From: Gracilinema caldarium DSM 7334
Lineage (GTDB): Bacteria > Spirochaetota > Spirochaetia > Treponematales > Breznakiellaceae
Length of the DNA: 64,000 bases
Reading direction: 5' to 3'
NCBI RefSeq assembly: GCF_000219725.1
Contig: NC_015732.1
Location: 1,550,001 to 1,614,000, forward strand
Shown here: positions 9,509 through 19,049 of the stretch, piece after piece
How positions within the stretch are numbered: position 1 is the stretch's first letter
Layout: each line of letters starts with the position of its first letter
Program-made: the position numbers and the translations under genes
The notes under the pieces: model-generated
The model's input: only the letters and a program-made list of their open reading frames with translations
Database searches by the model: none
Told to the model about the DNA's origin: nothing

Positions 9509-10010
9509 TCCTGTCGTCCTGGGGCTTGGATCTAACCAAGGCGAAAGCAGAACAATCTTACAGCATGCAATCACTGATTTGGAATCTAGGATTCAGGACC
9601 TTCGGGCTTCCCGTATTTATATGAGTGAGCCCCGCTATGTCCTAGATCAACCGCAATTTTATAATTGTGCCGTAGCAGGGCAATTTAATGGGAGCCCCCA
9701 GGAATTACTCGACTTTATACATGAAATTGAAGCCCGCTATGGTCGTAATCGAAACATGGAACGAAGCAAGGGAGAACGAACCCTAGATATCGATATTCTG
9801 TTAATAGGATCTCTCATTATCAACGATGGGCATTCCTTAATTATTCCCCATCCACTGCTGAGGGAACGTAAATTTGCGCTTCTGCCGCTCCTTGAACTAG
9901 AACCAGAAGCCCGGGATCCCCAAAGCAACGTACCCTACTGGGAAATCTATGAAAACCTGGAAGCCCAGGGTATTTACTATGCCGATTTTGATGACTATAA
10001 TCACCCCTAA
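9492..10010 (+). CDS. folK: 2-amino-4-hydroxy-6-hydroxymethyldihydropteridine pyrophosphokinase
   Basis: A 172-residue HPPK that transfers pyrophosphate from ATP to 6-hydroxymethyl-7,8-dihydropterin in folate synthesis. Family motifs are present: [10 protein letters not shown] near the start, QPQFYNCAV, and the signature [11 protein letters not shown] followed by [13 protein letters not shown], which carry the metal-binding Asp residues and substrate-binding Arg. The start lies inside the recA coding region and the stop overlaps the scpA start (TAATG), so it is coupled on both sides. Confidence 0.96.
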   Translation: MTNSSNPVVLGLGSNQGESRTILQHAITDLESRIQDLRASRIYMSEPRYVLDQPQFYNCAVAGQFNGSPQELLDFIHEIEARYGRNRNMERSKGERTLDIDILLIGSLIINDGHSLIIPHPLLRERKFALLPLLELEPEARDPQSNVPYWEIYENLEAQGIYYADFDDYNHP

Positions 10011-10765
10011 TGGAAGAACTTAACCAAAACAACGCCTACCATTTCAGATTACAACAATTTGAAGGCCCCCTGGATCTTCTTCTCTTTCTTATCAAGAAGA
10101 ATGAGGTTAATATTTATGATATTCCCGTTGCCCAGATAACCGAGCAATACCTGGAATACCTTACCTATGCTACCGAACTTGACCTAGAAAATCTTACCGA
10201 ATTCCATGTCATGGCCGCAAATCTGCTGTACATTAAATCGAGGATGCTTCTGCCAGTAGAAATAGAAGCGGATGATGACATCGAAGATCCCCGGCAGGAA
10301 CTGGTAGACAAACTGATAGAATACCAGAAATTCAAAAAGCTTTCAGAACTTATGGAAGAAAAAGAACGGGAAGCTGAATGGGTGATTGAACGAAAAAAGC
10401 TTCAGCGGGCCCTTCCTTTTGCAGATGAAGAACTCTGGGAAAAGGTGGATGTTTGGGATCTCCTCAAGACCTTTTCCAGCCTTATGACAAACCTTACGAG
10501 CGAACGCATCATTGACCTCTTCGAAGAAGTAACCGTAAATGAGAAGATGGCTCTCATGACTGAACTATTAGAGACAAAGGGGCAATGTAATTTTACCGAC
10601 CTGGTAGTTCGCAGCGGTTCCGTCATGGACATTGTCTGCGCATTTCTCGCTATTCTGGAAGCGGTAAAATTCAGAATGGTTTCGATATATCAAAATAAAA
10701 TGTTTGGTGATATCATTATAAAACCCTATGAGAAGGTAAGTGCCGATGGAGCTACAGTTGGATAA
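10010..10765 (+). CDS. scpA: Segregation and condensation protein A
   Basis: A 251-residue kleisin subunit of the SMC-ScpAB complex, which bridges the SMC heads and helps chromosome organisation. The N-terminus FEGPLDLLLFLIKKNEVNIYD is the hallmark of the family, followed by the AANLLYIKSRMLLP segment. The C-terminal winged-helix region (about 175-240) matches too. It starts at an ATG that overlaps the folK stop and runs 20 bases into scpB. The smc gene itself is not in the window. Confidence 0.96.
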   Translation: MEELNQNNAYHFRLQQFEGPLDLLLFLIKKNEVNIYDIPVAQITEQYLEYLTYATELDLENLTEFHVMAANLLYIKSRMLLPVEIEADDDIEDPRQELVDKLIEYQKFKKLSELMEEKEREAEWVIERKKLQRALPFADEELWEKVDVWDLLKTFSSLMTNLTSERIIDLFEEVTVNEKMALMTELLETKGQCNFTDLVVRSGSVMDIVCAFLAILEAVKFRMVSIYQNKMFGDIIIKPYEKVSADGATVG

Positions 10766-11291
10766 GGAAACAGCCCTGATCGAAGCAATCCTCTACCTGG
10801 AAAATGAACCGATCGAAGAAACTACTCTGGCTCGAATATCAGGACTATCCAGGGAAGTGGTAGAAAAGGCCCTTGAATTGCTGCAGGAACGGTACAACCG
10901 GAATGATAGCGGAGTAGAACTTTCAAGAATCGGAGGTGGCGTGCTCATTGCTCCTAAAAAAGAGTATTGGGATGTACTCCGTGACCGATACGGTAAAAAA
11001 AATGATGCCAAATTATCCAAAGCTGCTTTGGAAACCCTTTCAATTATCGCCTACTCTCAGCCTATTACCCGTGGTGAAATTGAAGCGATCCGCGGTGTAT
11101 CTGCAGACACTATGATCCGCATGTTGCTCGATCGGGGGCTTATAAGGGAAGTAGGGAAAAAGGATGTGCCAGGGAAGCCTATCCAATATGGCACTACAAA
11201 AGAATTTCTCAAGTTTTTTAGACTCGAAAGCATTGCTGATTTACCCAAACTTGATGAAAGCGAACGGGATAGGTTTGAACTCAATGGATAA
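10746..11291 (+). CDS. scpB: Segregation and condensation protein B
   Basis: ScpB dimerises and binds the ScpA kleisin in the SMC complex. It is made of two winged-helix domains (about 1-80 and 85-160); KAALETLSIIAYSQPITRGE and IRGVSADTMIRMLLDRGLI are typical. I prefer the ATG at 10746, about nine bases after GAGAAGG, giving 181 residues; a GTG at 10740 is the alternative. It overlaps scpA by 20 bases and rluB by 8. Confidence 0.95.
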   Translation: MELQLDKETALIEAILYLENEPIEETTLARISGLSREVVEKALELLQERYNRNDSGVELSRIGGGVLIAPKKEYWDVLRDRYGKKNDAKLSKAALETLSIIAYSQPITRGEIEAIRGVSADTMIRMLLDRGLIREVGKKDVPGKPIQYGTTKEFLKFFRLESIADLPKLDESERDRFELNG

Positions 11292-12036
11292 AGAGCTGCG
11301 TCTCCAGGTCTATCTCGCCCATTGTGGTGTAGCAAGCCGCCGGGCATCGGAAGCGCTCATCCTTTCGGGAAGGGTTACCGTGAATGGAATGGTCGTAACT
11401 ACGCTGGGGACCAAGGTTCATGCCCGGGATGTGGTTTTGGTGGATGGTAAGCCGGTCTTTTTAGAACAGAAAAAACGATATATTGCCCTTCATAAACCAG
11501 CGGGCTATATCTGCAGTGCCAGCGATCCCCAGGGCCGTCCTTTGGCTCAGGACCTCCTGCCTCCTGACATAACAGAACGGGTTTACACTATCGGACGCCT
11601 CGATTACCGTTCTTCTGGGCTGATCCTTTTTACCAACGATGGGGACTTTGCAGCTGCCCTTGGACATCCATCTACAGAGCTCGAAAAAGAATATATAGTT
11701 GACTCTACTGTACCCATACCAGATGCTACGATCGAAGCTTTTAGTAAGGGTATAGAAATCGATGGCGAACTATATACATGTGCCTCAATTGAACGATTGG
11801 GAAGAAAATCGGTACGGATCGTGCTTATCGAAGGTAAAAACAGGGAAATCCGTCGGGTGTTTTCTCATTTTCACCTGCACCCTGAAAAACTGCATCGGAT
11901 CCGTATAGGACCGCTTATGCTGGGAACGCTCCCTGAAGGTAAAGGCCGTGCCCTTTCGGTTGAAGAACTACGGTCTTTTGAACCATATTTGGCAGCTTAT
12001 AAAAGAAGGAGACAATCTCATGGTCATCGCGATTGA
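11284..12036 (+). CDS. rluB: Pseudouridine synthase, RluB/RsuA family
   Basis: A 250-residue rRNA pseudouridine synthase. An S4 RNA-binding domain occupies residues 4-50 (RLQVYLAHCGVASRRASE), followed by the catalytic domain with the signature GRLDYRSSGLILFTNDG and catalytic D107. Start at ATG 11284, overlapping the scpB stop. Longer in-frame versions would lie inside scpB and lack homology. The scpA-scpB-rluB-cmk order is common in bacteria, which favours RluB (23S rRNA U2605) over RsuA, though sequence alone does not decide it. It overlaps cmk by 17 bases. Confidence 0.92.
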   Translation: MDKELRLQVYLAHCGVASRRASEALILSGRVTVNGMVVTTLGTKVHARDVVLVDGKPVFLEQKKRYIALHKPAGYICSASDPQGRPLAQDLLPPDITERVYTIGRLDYRSSGLILFTNDGDFAAALGHPSTELEKEYIVDSTVPIPDATIEAFSKGIEIDGELYTCASIERLGRKSVRIVLIEGKNREIRRVFSHFHLHPEKLHRIRIGPLMLGTLPEGKGRALSVEELRSFEPYLAAYKRRRQSHGHRD

Positions 12037-12652
12037 TGGACCGGCGGGATCCGGAAAAAGCACCATAGCCCGCTTGTTGGCAGAACGCCTGAACTTCACC
12101 TATATCAACTCAGGAAATCTGTATCGGGCAATTACCCTCCGGTGTTTACGGAAACATATCAGCCCCACAGATCCGGAGAAGGCCCTTGCCTGTGCCAGGG
12201 AAGCCTATATCGATTATCAGGGACAGCAGGTGCTCCTGGATGGTGAAGTGGTGGATAGTCTCCTTCACAGCGATGAGATTGATGCCTGGGTTGCTCAGCT
12301 CTCTGCGATTGTACCTATCCGTCATGTGGTGAACGATCTAATCCGCAAAATAGCCCAGGGCAAACATGTGGTAGTCGAAGGCAGGGATATCACCACCGTG
12401 GTATTTCCCGATGCAGAATATCGGTTCTTTCTGGATGCGAGCCCCGAATCCCGTGCTCGGCGGCGGTATTTGCAGGGTATATCTCAGCTAAGTCTGGAAG
12501 AAATTGCCGACGGTATTCGTAAACGGGATGAGATTGATCGGAACAAGGCCGAAGGAAGCCTTAAAATTGCCGATGGAGTAGTCTATTTGGATACATCGGA
12601 CTTGACCATTGAGCAAGTTTATGACAGATTGATAGAGAAAATTCAGATATAA
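12020..12652 (+). CDS. cmk: Cytidylate kinase
   Basis: A 210-residue (d)CMP kinase that phosphorylates CMP and dCMP with ATP. The start is ATG 12020 with AAGAAGGAGA eight bases upstream. The P-loop DGPAGSGKST is at residues 6-15; VVEGRDITTVVFPDA is the CMP-binding motif, and RRRYLQG plus a RDEIDRNKAEGSL lid follow. The position immediately before rpsA is the classic conserved cmk-rpsA pairing. Confidence 0.97.
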   Translation: MVIAIDGPAGSGKSTIARLLAERLNFTYINSGNLYRAITLRCLRKHISPTDPEKALACAREAYIDYQGQQVLLDGEVVDSLLHSDEIDAWVAQLSAIVPIRHVVNDLIRKIAQGKHVVVEGRDITTVVFPDAEYRFFLDASPESRARRRYLQGISQLSLEEIADGIRKRDEIDRNKAEGSLKIADGVVYLDTSDLTIEQVYDRLIEKIQI

Positions 12653-12661
12653 GGATCAATT

Positions 12662-14380
12662 ATGGGTCAGATGGAAGTGGAAATGGATGAGTCTAAAAAC
12701 TCCGCGGACAACATCCAGACACAATTACAGGAAGAGTATCTTAAATCCCTCGAACAACTTGAAGAGGGCCAGCTAGTCGACGGGTATGTCATTCAGGTAA
12801 CCCCAGACCAGGTATTCGTCGATGTAGGCTACAAGTCGGAGGGAAAGATCCCGATAGCGGAGTTCACTGAAGTCCCGAAGGTTGGGGATACCGTTTCTGT
12901 CGTGCTGATTACTAAAGAAAACAAGCATGGCGAAGTCATTGTGTCAAAGCAAAAAGCGGATATTAAAGTTTTCTGGAAAAACCTTCGGCAAGCTTTCCAG
13001 GATCATGTTCCTGTGGAAGGGGTTATCGAGAAAGTAGTCAAGGGCGGCTATGATGTTAATCTGGGCGCAGGCGTAAAATCCTTTCTCCCCATCAGCCAGT
13101 CCGATGCTAACAAGGTTGATAAACCAGAAAAGCTCCTTGGGGTAAAATCCAAATTTTATGTTGAACGGCTCTATTCCGATGGCAAGGTTAACATTGTGGT
13201 TAACCGCCGCAAATGGATGGAAGAAGAAGTCGAAGCCCGTCGGCAAGCCTTTTTTGCCAATACTCAAATTGGAGACGAAGTAGTCGGTACGGTGAAGAGC
13301 TTTACCTCCTTCGGAGCTTTTATCGATTTAGGCGGTTTTGATGGGCTACTCCATATCAATGATATGAGCTGGGGCCATGTAACTCGTCCCAAGGATTTTG
13401 TAAAGAAGGGGCAGGAAATCCGTCTTAAGGTTATCCGGATCGATCCCGCTGAAAAGCGTATCAACCTGTCCTTAAAGCATTTTACCGATGATCCCTGGGT
13501 GCATTTCGAAGACAAGTATCATGTTAATGATATTGTAAAGGGCAAGGTTACCAAGCTCACCGATTTTGGTGCCTTTATCGAGCTTGAAGAAGGTATTGAG
13601 GGCCTCGCCCATATTTCTGAATTCTCCTGGGTAAAGAAGATTCAGAAGCCCGAAGAGATGCTGAAAATCGGTGACGTCGTAGAATGCATGATCCTCGGTT
13701 ATGATCTCCAGGCAGGTCGGGTATCCCTGGGCCTGAAACAGGTAACAGAGAATCCCTGGACCAGCATCACCGAACGCTATCCCGTTGGAACCAGGCTTAC
13801 CCGTAAAGTGGTAAAACTGACCAATGCGGGCGCCTTCATCCAGCTGGAAGAGGGTATTGATGGCTTCCTCCATGTGGATGATCTTTCCTGGACCAAGAAG
13901 GTAAAACATCCGGGAAGCGAACTGCAGGTAGGACAGGACGTTGAGGTTATGGTGATCGCCTGTGAACCGGAAAACCGCAGCATTCGTCTTGGTATTAAAC
14001 AGCTCACCGATGATCCCTGGAAATCCTTTGCAGCAACCTACAAAGTTGGTTCTCCCATTGAAGGAGAAGTATCTTCAGTAACCGATTTTGGAGTTTTTGT
14101 ACGTGTTCCCGGTGGGATCGAAGGTCTTATTCATAAATCGAACCTTACCGAAAATCGGGAAGAAGATCCTGATGAAGCCTTAAAAAAATATAAGGTCGGT
14201 GATACAATAAAGGCTGTAGTGCTTGAACTTCAGCCAGACAAACAGAAGGTAGCCTTTTCTATTCGAGATTATCAGAAAAAGGTTCAAAGGGAAGCAATTT
14301 CCCAGTATATGGCTGAAACAGAAACAAATGAATCTACCTTTACCCTTGGAGATATGTTAAAATCCAGGGATTCTAAGTAA
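12662..14380 (+). CDS. rpsA: 30S ribosomal protein S1
   Basis: A 572-residue S1 that binds mRNA and helps start translation on structured or weak-Shine-Dalgarno messages. Six S1 (OB-fold) repeats can be laid out at about 40-105, 120-190, 214-283, 300-370, 387-457 and 474-545; repeats 3-6 share the GAFI/GVFV and DGLLH/EGLAH cores. An acidic, Gln-rich N-terminal leader precedes them. The start ATG follows AAGGA. It sits nine bases after cmk. Confidence 0.97.
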   Translation: MGQMEVEMDESKNSADNIQTQLQEEYLKSLEQLEEGQLVDGYVIQVTPDQVFVDVGYKSEGKIPIAEFTEVPKVGDTVSVVLITKENKHGEVIVSKQKADIKVFWKNLRQAFQDHVPVEGVIEKVVKGGYDVNLGAGVKSFLPISQSDANKVDKPEKLLGVKSKFYVERLYSDGKVNIVVNRRKWMEEEVEARRQAFFANTQIGDEVVGTVKSFTSFGAFIDLGGFDGLLHINDMSWGHVTRPKDFVKKGQEIRLKVIRIDPAEKRINLSLKHFTDDPWVHFEDKYHVNDIVKGKVTKLTDFGAFIELEEGIEGLAHISEFSWVKKIQKPEEMLKIGDVVECMILGYDLQAGRVSLGLKQVTENPWTSITERYPVGTRLTRKVVKLTNAGAFIQLEEGIDGFLHVDDLSWTKKVKHPGSELQVGQDVEVMVIACEPENRSIRLGIKQLTDDPWKSFAATYKVGSPIEGEVSSVTDFGVFVRVPGGIEGLIHKSNLTENREEDPDEALKKYKVGDTIKAVVLELQPDKQKVAFSIRDYQKKVQREAISQYMAETETNESTFTLGDMLKSRDSK

Positions 14381-14398
14381 GGTAATGAGCCAAAGGAC

Positions 14399-15910
14399 AT
14401 GCTGGCATCGATCGACGTCCAAAAGTTCAATACTCTGATAGAGATTAATACTCTTATCAATTCGAACTATTCGGATGTTCGATCCTTGCTAACGCAGATC
14501 CTCGAATCGGCTACCCGTCTTTGCGAAGGGGAGGCTTCTAGCATCCTCTTGGTAAACAAACAAGATAATAAGCTTTATTTTGAAATCGCCCTAGGAGCTA
14601 AAGGCGCAGCGGTAAAAAAATATTCCCTTAATATGGGGGAGGGTATTGCCGGATGGGTGGCTCAACATAACACATCAATTATTGTCAACGATGTGGAAAA
14701 TGACAGCCGACACTTGGCTGAAATATCAAAAAATATAGGATATCCATCCCGGACTATGCTTGCAGTTCCGATGCGTATGAAAGATGAATGTATCGGAGTT
14801 ATTGAGCTCATCAATAAAAAAAATGGAAAATATTTTACCCAGGATGATTTGGAATGGCTTGAAATATTTGCAAACCAGGCAGCTTTAGCAATACAAAATG
14901 CCCGGAGCTTTGAAAAGGCACAGGAAGAGATTCATTTTTTGCAGGATCAGATTCAGACCGATAAGGGGTATCATACCCTCATTGCTTCGAGCCCAGTCAT
15001 TCTTGAAAAACTGGAAATTATCGATCGGGTTGCCAAGACTGATTCTTCGGTCCTGATTTTAGGTGAAAGCGGGGTAGGTAAGGAGCTTTTTGCTGAACAA
15101 ATCCATCTCAAAAGCAGTAGAAATCAGGGGCCCTTTGTTCGGGTCAATTGTGCGGCCCTCCCGGAGGGACTCCTCGAAAGCGAACTCTTCGGTCACGTAA
15201 AAGGAGCTTTTACCGACGCTGTTCAAAATCGCCGTGGACGATTTGAAATGGCCGATGGCGGGACCATTTTCCTTGATGAAATCGGGGACTTACCCCTAAA
15301 ACTTCAGGCAAAACTACTCAGGGTGATCCAGCAAAAATCCTTTGAAAAAGTTGGTTCTGATACCACTATTAAGGTTGATGTTCGTATCCTTGCCGCAACC
15401 AATCGGGATATTGAGGCTCTTGTAGAAAAGGGTGAATTTAGAAGCGATTTGTATTATAGACTGAATGTATTGCCCATTTATATCCCACCACTTCGACAGC
15501 GGCCAGAGGATATTCCGGAACTTGCCAATTTCTTTCTGAAAAAATTCAGTAGAGAAACGAAGAAACAGTTTGATGGTTTTTCTGACGAAGCTATGGAAAT
15601 TATGCTTTCCTACAGTTGGCCTGGTAATGTACGAGAACTGGAAAATTGCATAGAGCGAGCCTGTGTCATCAGTAAGGATCGATGGATAAAAGCTGAAGAT
15701 CTTTTATTGCGGAATATGCAGCATAGTCCTGCCATGTCTGAGCAACGAAATTTAAAGAATGCTCTCACTGTTTTTAAAAAACATTATATTAAAAAGGTTC
15801 TCGAAGAAAATAACTGGAATCAAACTGAGACTGCGAAGGCTCTGGATATTCAGCGGACCTATTTATCCCGTCTGCTTAAAGAACTTGATATTGTAAACCC
15901 CAAGGAGTAG
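14399..15910 (+). CDS. Sigma-54-dependent activator with GAF sensor domain
   Basis: A 503-residue enhancer-binding protein. A GAF domain (about 10-170) is followed by an AAA+ domain with Walker A GESGVGKE (222-229), the sigma-54 contact motif GAFTDA (269-274), Walker B FLDEIG (291-296) and sensor residues around ATNRD. A Fis-type helix-turn-helix lies at about 470-495 (NQTETAKALDIQRTYLSRLL). There is no receiver domain, so a small molecule bound by GAF is the likely input. The ATG at 14399 is only one base after AAAGGA, which is unusually close; translation from rpsA or an unseen start may matter. Target genes are not identifiable here. Confidence 0.92.
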   Translation: MLASIDVQKFNTLIEINTLINSNYSDVRSLLTQILESATRLCEGEASSILLVNKQDNKLYFEIALGAKGAAVKKYSLNMGEGIAGWVAQHNTSIIVNDVENDSRHLAEISKNIGYPSRTMLAVPMRMKDECIGVIELINKKNGKYFTQDDLEWLEIFANQAALAIQNARSFEKAQEEIHFLQDQIQTDKGYHTLIASSPVILEKLEIIDRVAKTDSSVLILGESGVGKELFAEQIHLKSSRNQGPFVRVNCAALPEGLLESELFGHVKGAFTDAVQNRRGRFEMADGGTIFLDEIGDLPLKLQAKLLRVIQQKSFEKVGSDTTIKVDVRILAATNRDIEALVEKGEFRSDLYYRLNVLPIYIPPLRQRPEDIPELANFFLKKFSRETKKQFDGFSDEAMEIMLSYSWPGNVRELENCIERACVISKDRWIKAEDLLLRNMQHSPAMSEQRNLKNALTVFKKHYIKKVLEENNWNQTETAKALDIQRTYLSRLLKELDIVNPKE

Positions 15911-15916
15911 GACATC

Positions 15917-16606
15917 ATGGAAAAGGCATCTGAAAATAAGGAAACGATTAGTTTTTCCGCTAAAGTTATTAATTTTATTCAGAGAAATCGAATGATACTG
16001 TTCGGGATATTGGGAGGTATTATACTCTCGGTTATTGTGCTGGTGGTGGCTATTGCTATCATCGATGCAACTAAGGTGCAGGCTATTGAACAGGTTGAGT
16101 CCTTTTCAGAACGGTATGATAAAATTCGTTTTGAATCGGATGACGCTAAAAAGGATAAGGAATTATCTGCACTTGTTGATGAATTAAAGTCTTTTGCTGC
16201 GTCTCACTCTGCCTATGCAGGGGCACGGGCTTTGAATATTCTGGCTGGTATTTACGCAGATAAGAAAGAATGGGCTGAAGCAGAAAAAGCCTGGGCTGCT
16301 ATAGTGGATAAACTTCCCAAGAGTTATCTTGCACCGGTCGCACTTTATAACGCTGCAACTGCTGCAGAAGATCGGGGGGATTTTGTGAAAGCGATAGAAC
16401 TTTATACCAAGGCAGTAGATTCCTATGGTGACGATTTTCCCCTGGCACCCCGTGCTTATTTTGCTATCGGTCGACTGCAGGAAACTCAGAAAAACAATAC
16501 GGGAGCAATTGCAGCCTATCAAAAAATGGTAGAAAAATGGCCCACTGATAATTGGACAAAACTTGCTCAGAGCCGTATACTTTTTATAACCGCTAATCAA
16601 AAGTGA
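15917..16606 (+). CDS. Membrane-anchored TPR protein, YfgM-like
   Basis: A 229-residue protein with a short basic N-terminus, one strong membrane helix at about 28-51 (MILFGILGGIILSVIVLVVA) and three TPR repeats in the outer part (about 95-225). This layout resembles YfgM/ancillary SecYEG translocon proteins, but homology is not certain. A ribosome site CAAGGAG precedes the ATG. It lies between the sigma-54 activator and the cyclase, with short gaps, so all are likely cotranscribed. Confidence 0.75.
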   Translation: MEKASENKETISFSAKVINFIQRNRMILFGILGGIILSVIVLVVAIAIIDATKVQAIEQVESFSERYDKIRFESDDAKKDKELSALVDELKSFAASHSAYAGARALNILAGIYADKKEWAEAEKAWAAIVDKLPKSYLAPVALYNAATAAEDRGDFVKAIELYTKAVDSYGDDFPLAPRAYFAIGRLQETQKNNTGAIAAYQKMVEKWPTDNWTKLAQSRILFITANQK

Positions 16607-16613
16607 GGTACCT

Positions 16614-19040
16614 ATGGCGAGAAAACGAGCAAAAATATTTGAAACCAAATATTTCGGTTTCATCATTGGTTTGTTTGTATTTCTCGTCATATTTCTGCTT
16701 GATATCAGTACCTCTATTTTTACCAATCTCAATACAAAGGCTACAGACCTACAGTTTTTTCTAAAAGGGCTTACTACTGCTACCAGTGTTCAGGAAGGGG
16801 TTACCGTTACAGAAAAAAATCCAAAAATTTCTGATGACATCATTATCGTAGGCATTGATTCAAGAAGCCTCGCCAAATTTGGAAAGTGGCCATTTCCCCG
16901 TTCAATCCATGCAAGCCTTATCGATTCCTTTACCCGAATAAAGGACCAGGGATCACGTGAATCATCAATATTTCTTGACGTTTTTTTTATAGAAAGCGAC
17001 CGAAAAGCTGCAGAGGATGCCCGCCTGATAGCCAGCATAGAACAGGCTCAGACCGTATTTATCGAAACACTGCTTGATGTTGGCATTTCAGATTATTCAA
17101 GTCATGAAATAATGCTTAAACGTCAAGCTGTATTATTTGAACGATTTCCAGGATTTAAAAATGTAAGCGGTTCCTGGCAGGAAATGAGAGATTTTATGAG
17201 CGTTCAGGCACCACTGATACCTTATAGCAAGGTTGTTGCTGGGTATGGACATGCTAATTATGTACAAGATGTTGATCAGATATATCGACGTCAGGCGCTT
17301 ATAACAAAATTAAGTACTGAAATTGAACAGATACCTTTTAAGAACCTGCAAATAGGGTTTACAGTTGATCAAAGCCAGTATGAACGTCTCGTCTGGTATG
17401 ATACAAAGGGTTTTGTTCATAATATTATTACCCCTATCACAAAGGAAACCTTAGCTAGACTTGAAAAAGAATTGGCTACATCATCACCGCCTGTTATCAT
17501 TGATACAGATGGTGATGGAAATCCCGATGAACAGTACTATTTAGTAAGAAAAATTAAGGATTACTTTGTACCAGCAATAACCTTAAGTCTTGCATGTAGA
17601 TATTTTGGAGTAGACCCATCAGAACTTACTGTGGAAATCGGCAAGCATATTATTATTCACAACCCAACCGTTAGAGATGCAAAGACTGGCCAAAGAATTC
17701 CTTATAGTATTCCCGTCGGTAAAGATCAGTTTGATAAAGACGGAAACCTTGTTAAAGCCGCTCCCAGAAAGGTGCTCTCTGAAATAAAAATCCCTATTAA
17801 CGAAAACGGTGAAATGGTTATTAACTATATGGGATATAGATCTTCTACTGCATTAGATGGGTACAGAACCTTTCCAGTGAGGTCCTATGCCAGTTATGCA
17901 GAGCGTGCCCCAGGACCAAACCCTGAAACCTGGCCAAAAACAAAAGCAGTAGATAATAAAATTCTTATGGTGGGCCCTTTTGCAGATGGTATTGCTCAGG
18001 ATGAAAAACCAACACCTTATGGCCTCATGTATGGTATAGAAATACATGCTAATGCATTAAACACCATATTGATGAACAATTTTCTCATTCCTGCACCAAA
18101 ATGGGTTGAGTATATCATTTTACTGACATTCATTTTGATTATCTGTTTTTATACATCTCGATATTCCACACTATGGGGATTTGTATCAGTTCTAATTGGT
18201 CTTATCATACTATTTTTAGGTATCTCTATAATATTTGAAAGAAATAATGTGGTAATAGATTTCCCTAAACCTGCAATTGCCATGCTTCTGTCTTTTGTTG
18301 CTGTTGTGTCTTATAGGGCTATGACTGAAGAGCGAGATAAAAAAATGATTCGTGCAACCTTTGGTAAATATGTTAGTCCTAAAGTTGTTGATCAGATTTT
18401 GGAAAATCCGCCTGAACTTGGTGGTGTGGATAAAGAACTGACTGTTCTCTTTTCAGACATTCGGGGCTTTACTACCTTATCTGAAAATATGACCCCACAG
18501 GAATTGGTCAATCATTTAAATGTCTATTTAACTGCCATGACAGACCTCATACTTGAATATGGTGGCACCTTGGATAAGTATGTTGGTGATGAAATTATGT
18601 GCTTCTGGGGAGCTCCGTTACCACAGGAAGATCATGCCATACTGGCATGTAAATGCGCCCTGCGGCAAATGGAAAAATTACAAGAATTAAACGAGCAATG
18701 GCCAGAACATAAACGGATTAACATTGGTATAGGTCTTAATTCAGGAATTATGACTGTGGGCAATATGGGGTCCCCTGGACGAATGAATTATACCCTTATG
18801 GGTGATAATGTGAATCTAGGAGCCCGTCTGGAAGGTACCAACAAGCAATATGGAACGGGAATTATTATCAGTGAATTTACCTATGGCCTTGTAAAGGATC
18901 ACTTCATTGTCCGAGAACTGGATAATATTAGGGTAAAAGGAAAAAATAAGCCCGTTCTTATCTATGAACTGATTGATTCCATTGATTCCTTGGATCCACC
19001 GGCCCTAGAAACTGGTAAGGGAAAAAAGGGTAGGGGATAA
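16614..19040 (+). CDS. Adenylate cyclase with CHASE2 sensor
   Basis: An 808-residue class III nucleotide cyclase. One membrane helix (about 17-37) is followed by a large extracytoplasmic CHASE2 domain (about 40-490, with IIVGIDSRSLAKFGKWPFPR typical of its start), then three membrane helices (about 495-570) and a cytoplasmic cyclase domain (about 600-790). Metal-binding aspartates are present in FSDIRGFT (D615) and YVGDEIM; the Lys in LDKYVGD and the Asp in MGDNVN are the pair that selects ATP, and the transition-state Arg is in GARLEG. All are intact, so it should be an active cAMP synthase responding to an outside signal. Ribosome site GAGG precedes the ATG. Confidence 0.93.
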   Translation: MARKRAKIFETKYFGFIIGLFVFLVIFLLDISTSIFTNLNTKATDLQFFLKGLTTATSVQEGVTVTEKNPKISDDIIIVGIDSRSLAKFGKWPFPRSIHASLIDSFTRIKDQGSRESSIFLDVFFIESDRKAAEDARLIASIEQAQTVFIETLLDVGISDYSSHEIMLKRQAVLFERFPGFKNVSGSWQEMRDFMSVQAPLIPYSKVVAGYGHANYVQDVDQIYRRQALITKLSTEIEQIPFKNLQIGFTVDQSQYERLVWYDTKGFVHNIITPITKETLARLEKELATSSPPVIIDTDGDGNPDEQYYLVRKIKDYFVPAITLSLACRYFGVDPSELTVEIGKHIIIHNPTVRDAKTGQRIPYSIPVGKDQFDKDGNLVKAAPRKVLSEIKIPINENGEMVINYMGYRSSTALDGYRTFPVRSYASYAERAPGPNPETWPKTKAVDNKILMVGPFADGIAQDEKPTPYGLMYGIEIHANALNTILMNNFLIPAPKWVEYIILLTFILIICFYTSRYSTLWGFVSVLIGLIILFLGISIIFERNNVVIDFPKPAIAMLLSFVAVVSYRAMTEERDKKMIRATFGKYVSPKVVDQILENPPELGGVDKELTVLFSDIRGFTTLSENMTPQELVNHLNVYLTAMTDLILEYGGTLDKYVGDEIMCFWGAPLPQEDHAILACKCALRQMEKLQELNEQWPEHKRINIGIGLNSGIMTVGNMGSPGRMNYTLMGDNVNLGARLEGTNKQYGTGIIISEFTYGLVKDHFIVRELDNIRVKGKNKPVLIYELIDSIDSLDPPALETGKGKKGRG

Positions 19041-19049
19041 AAGCGCTTC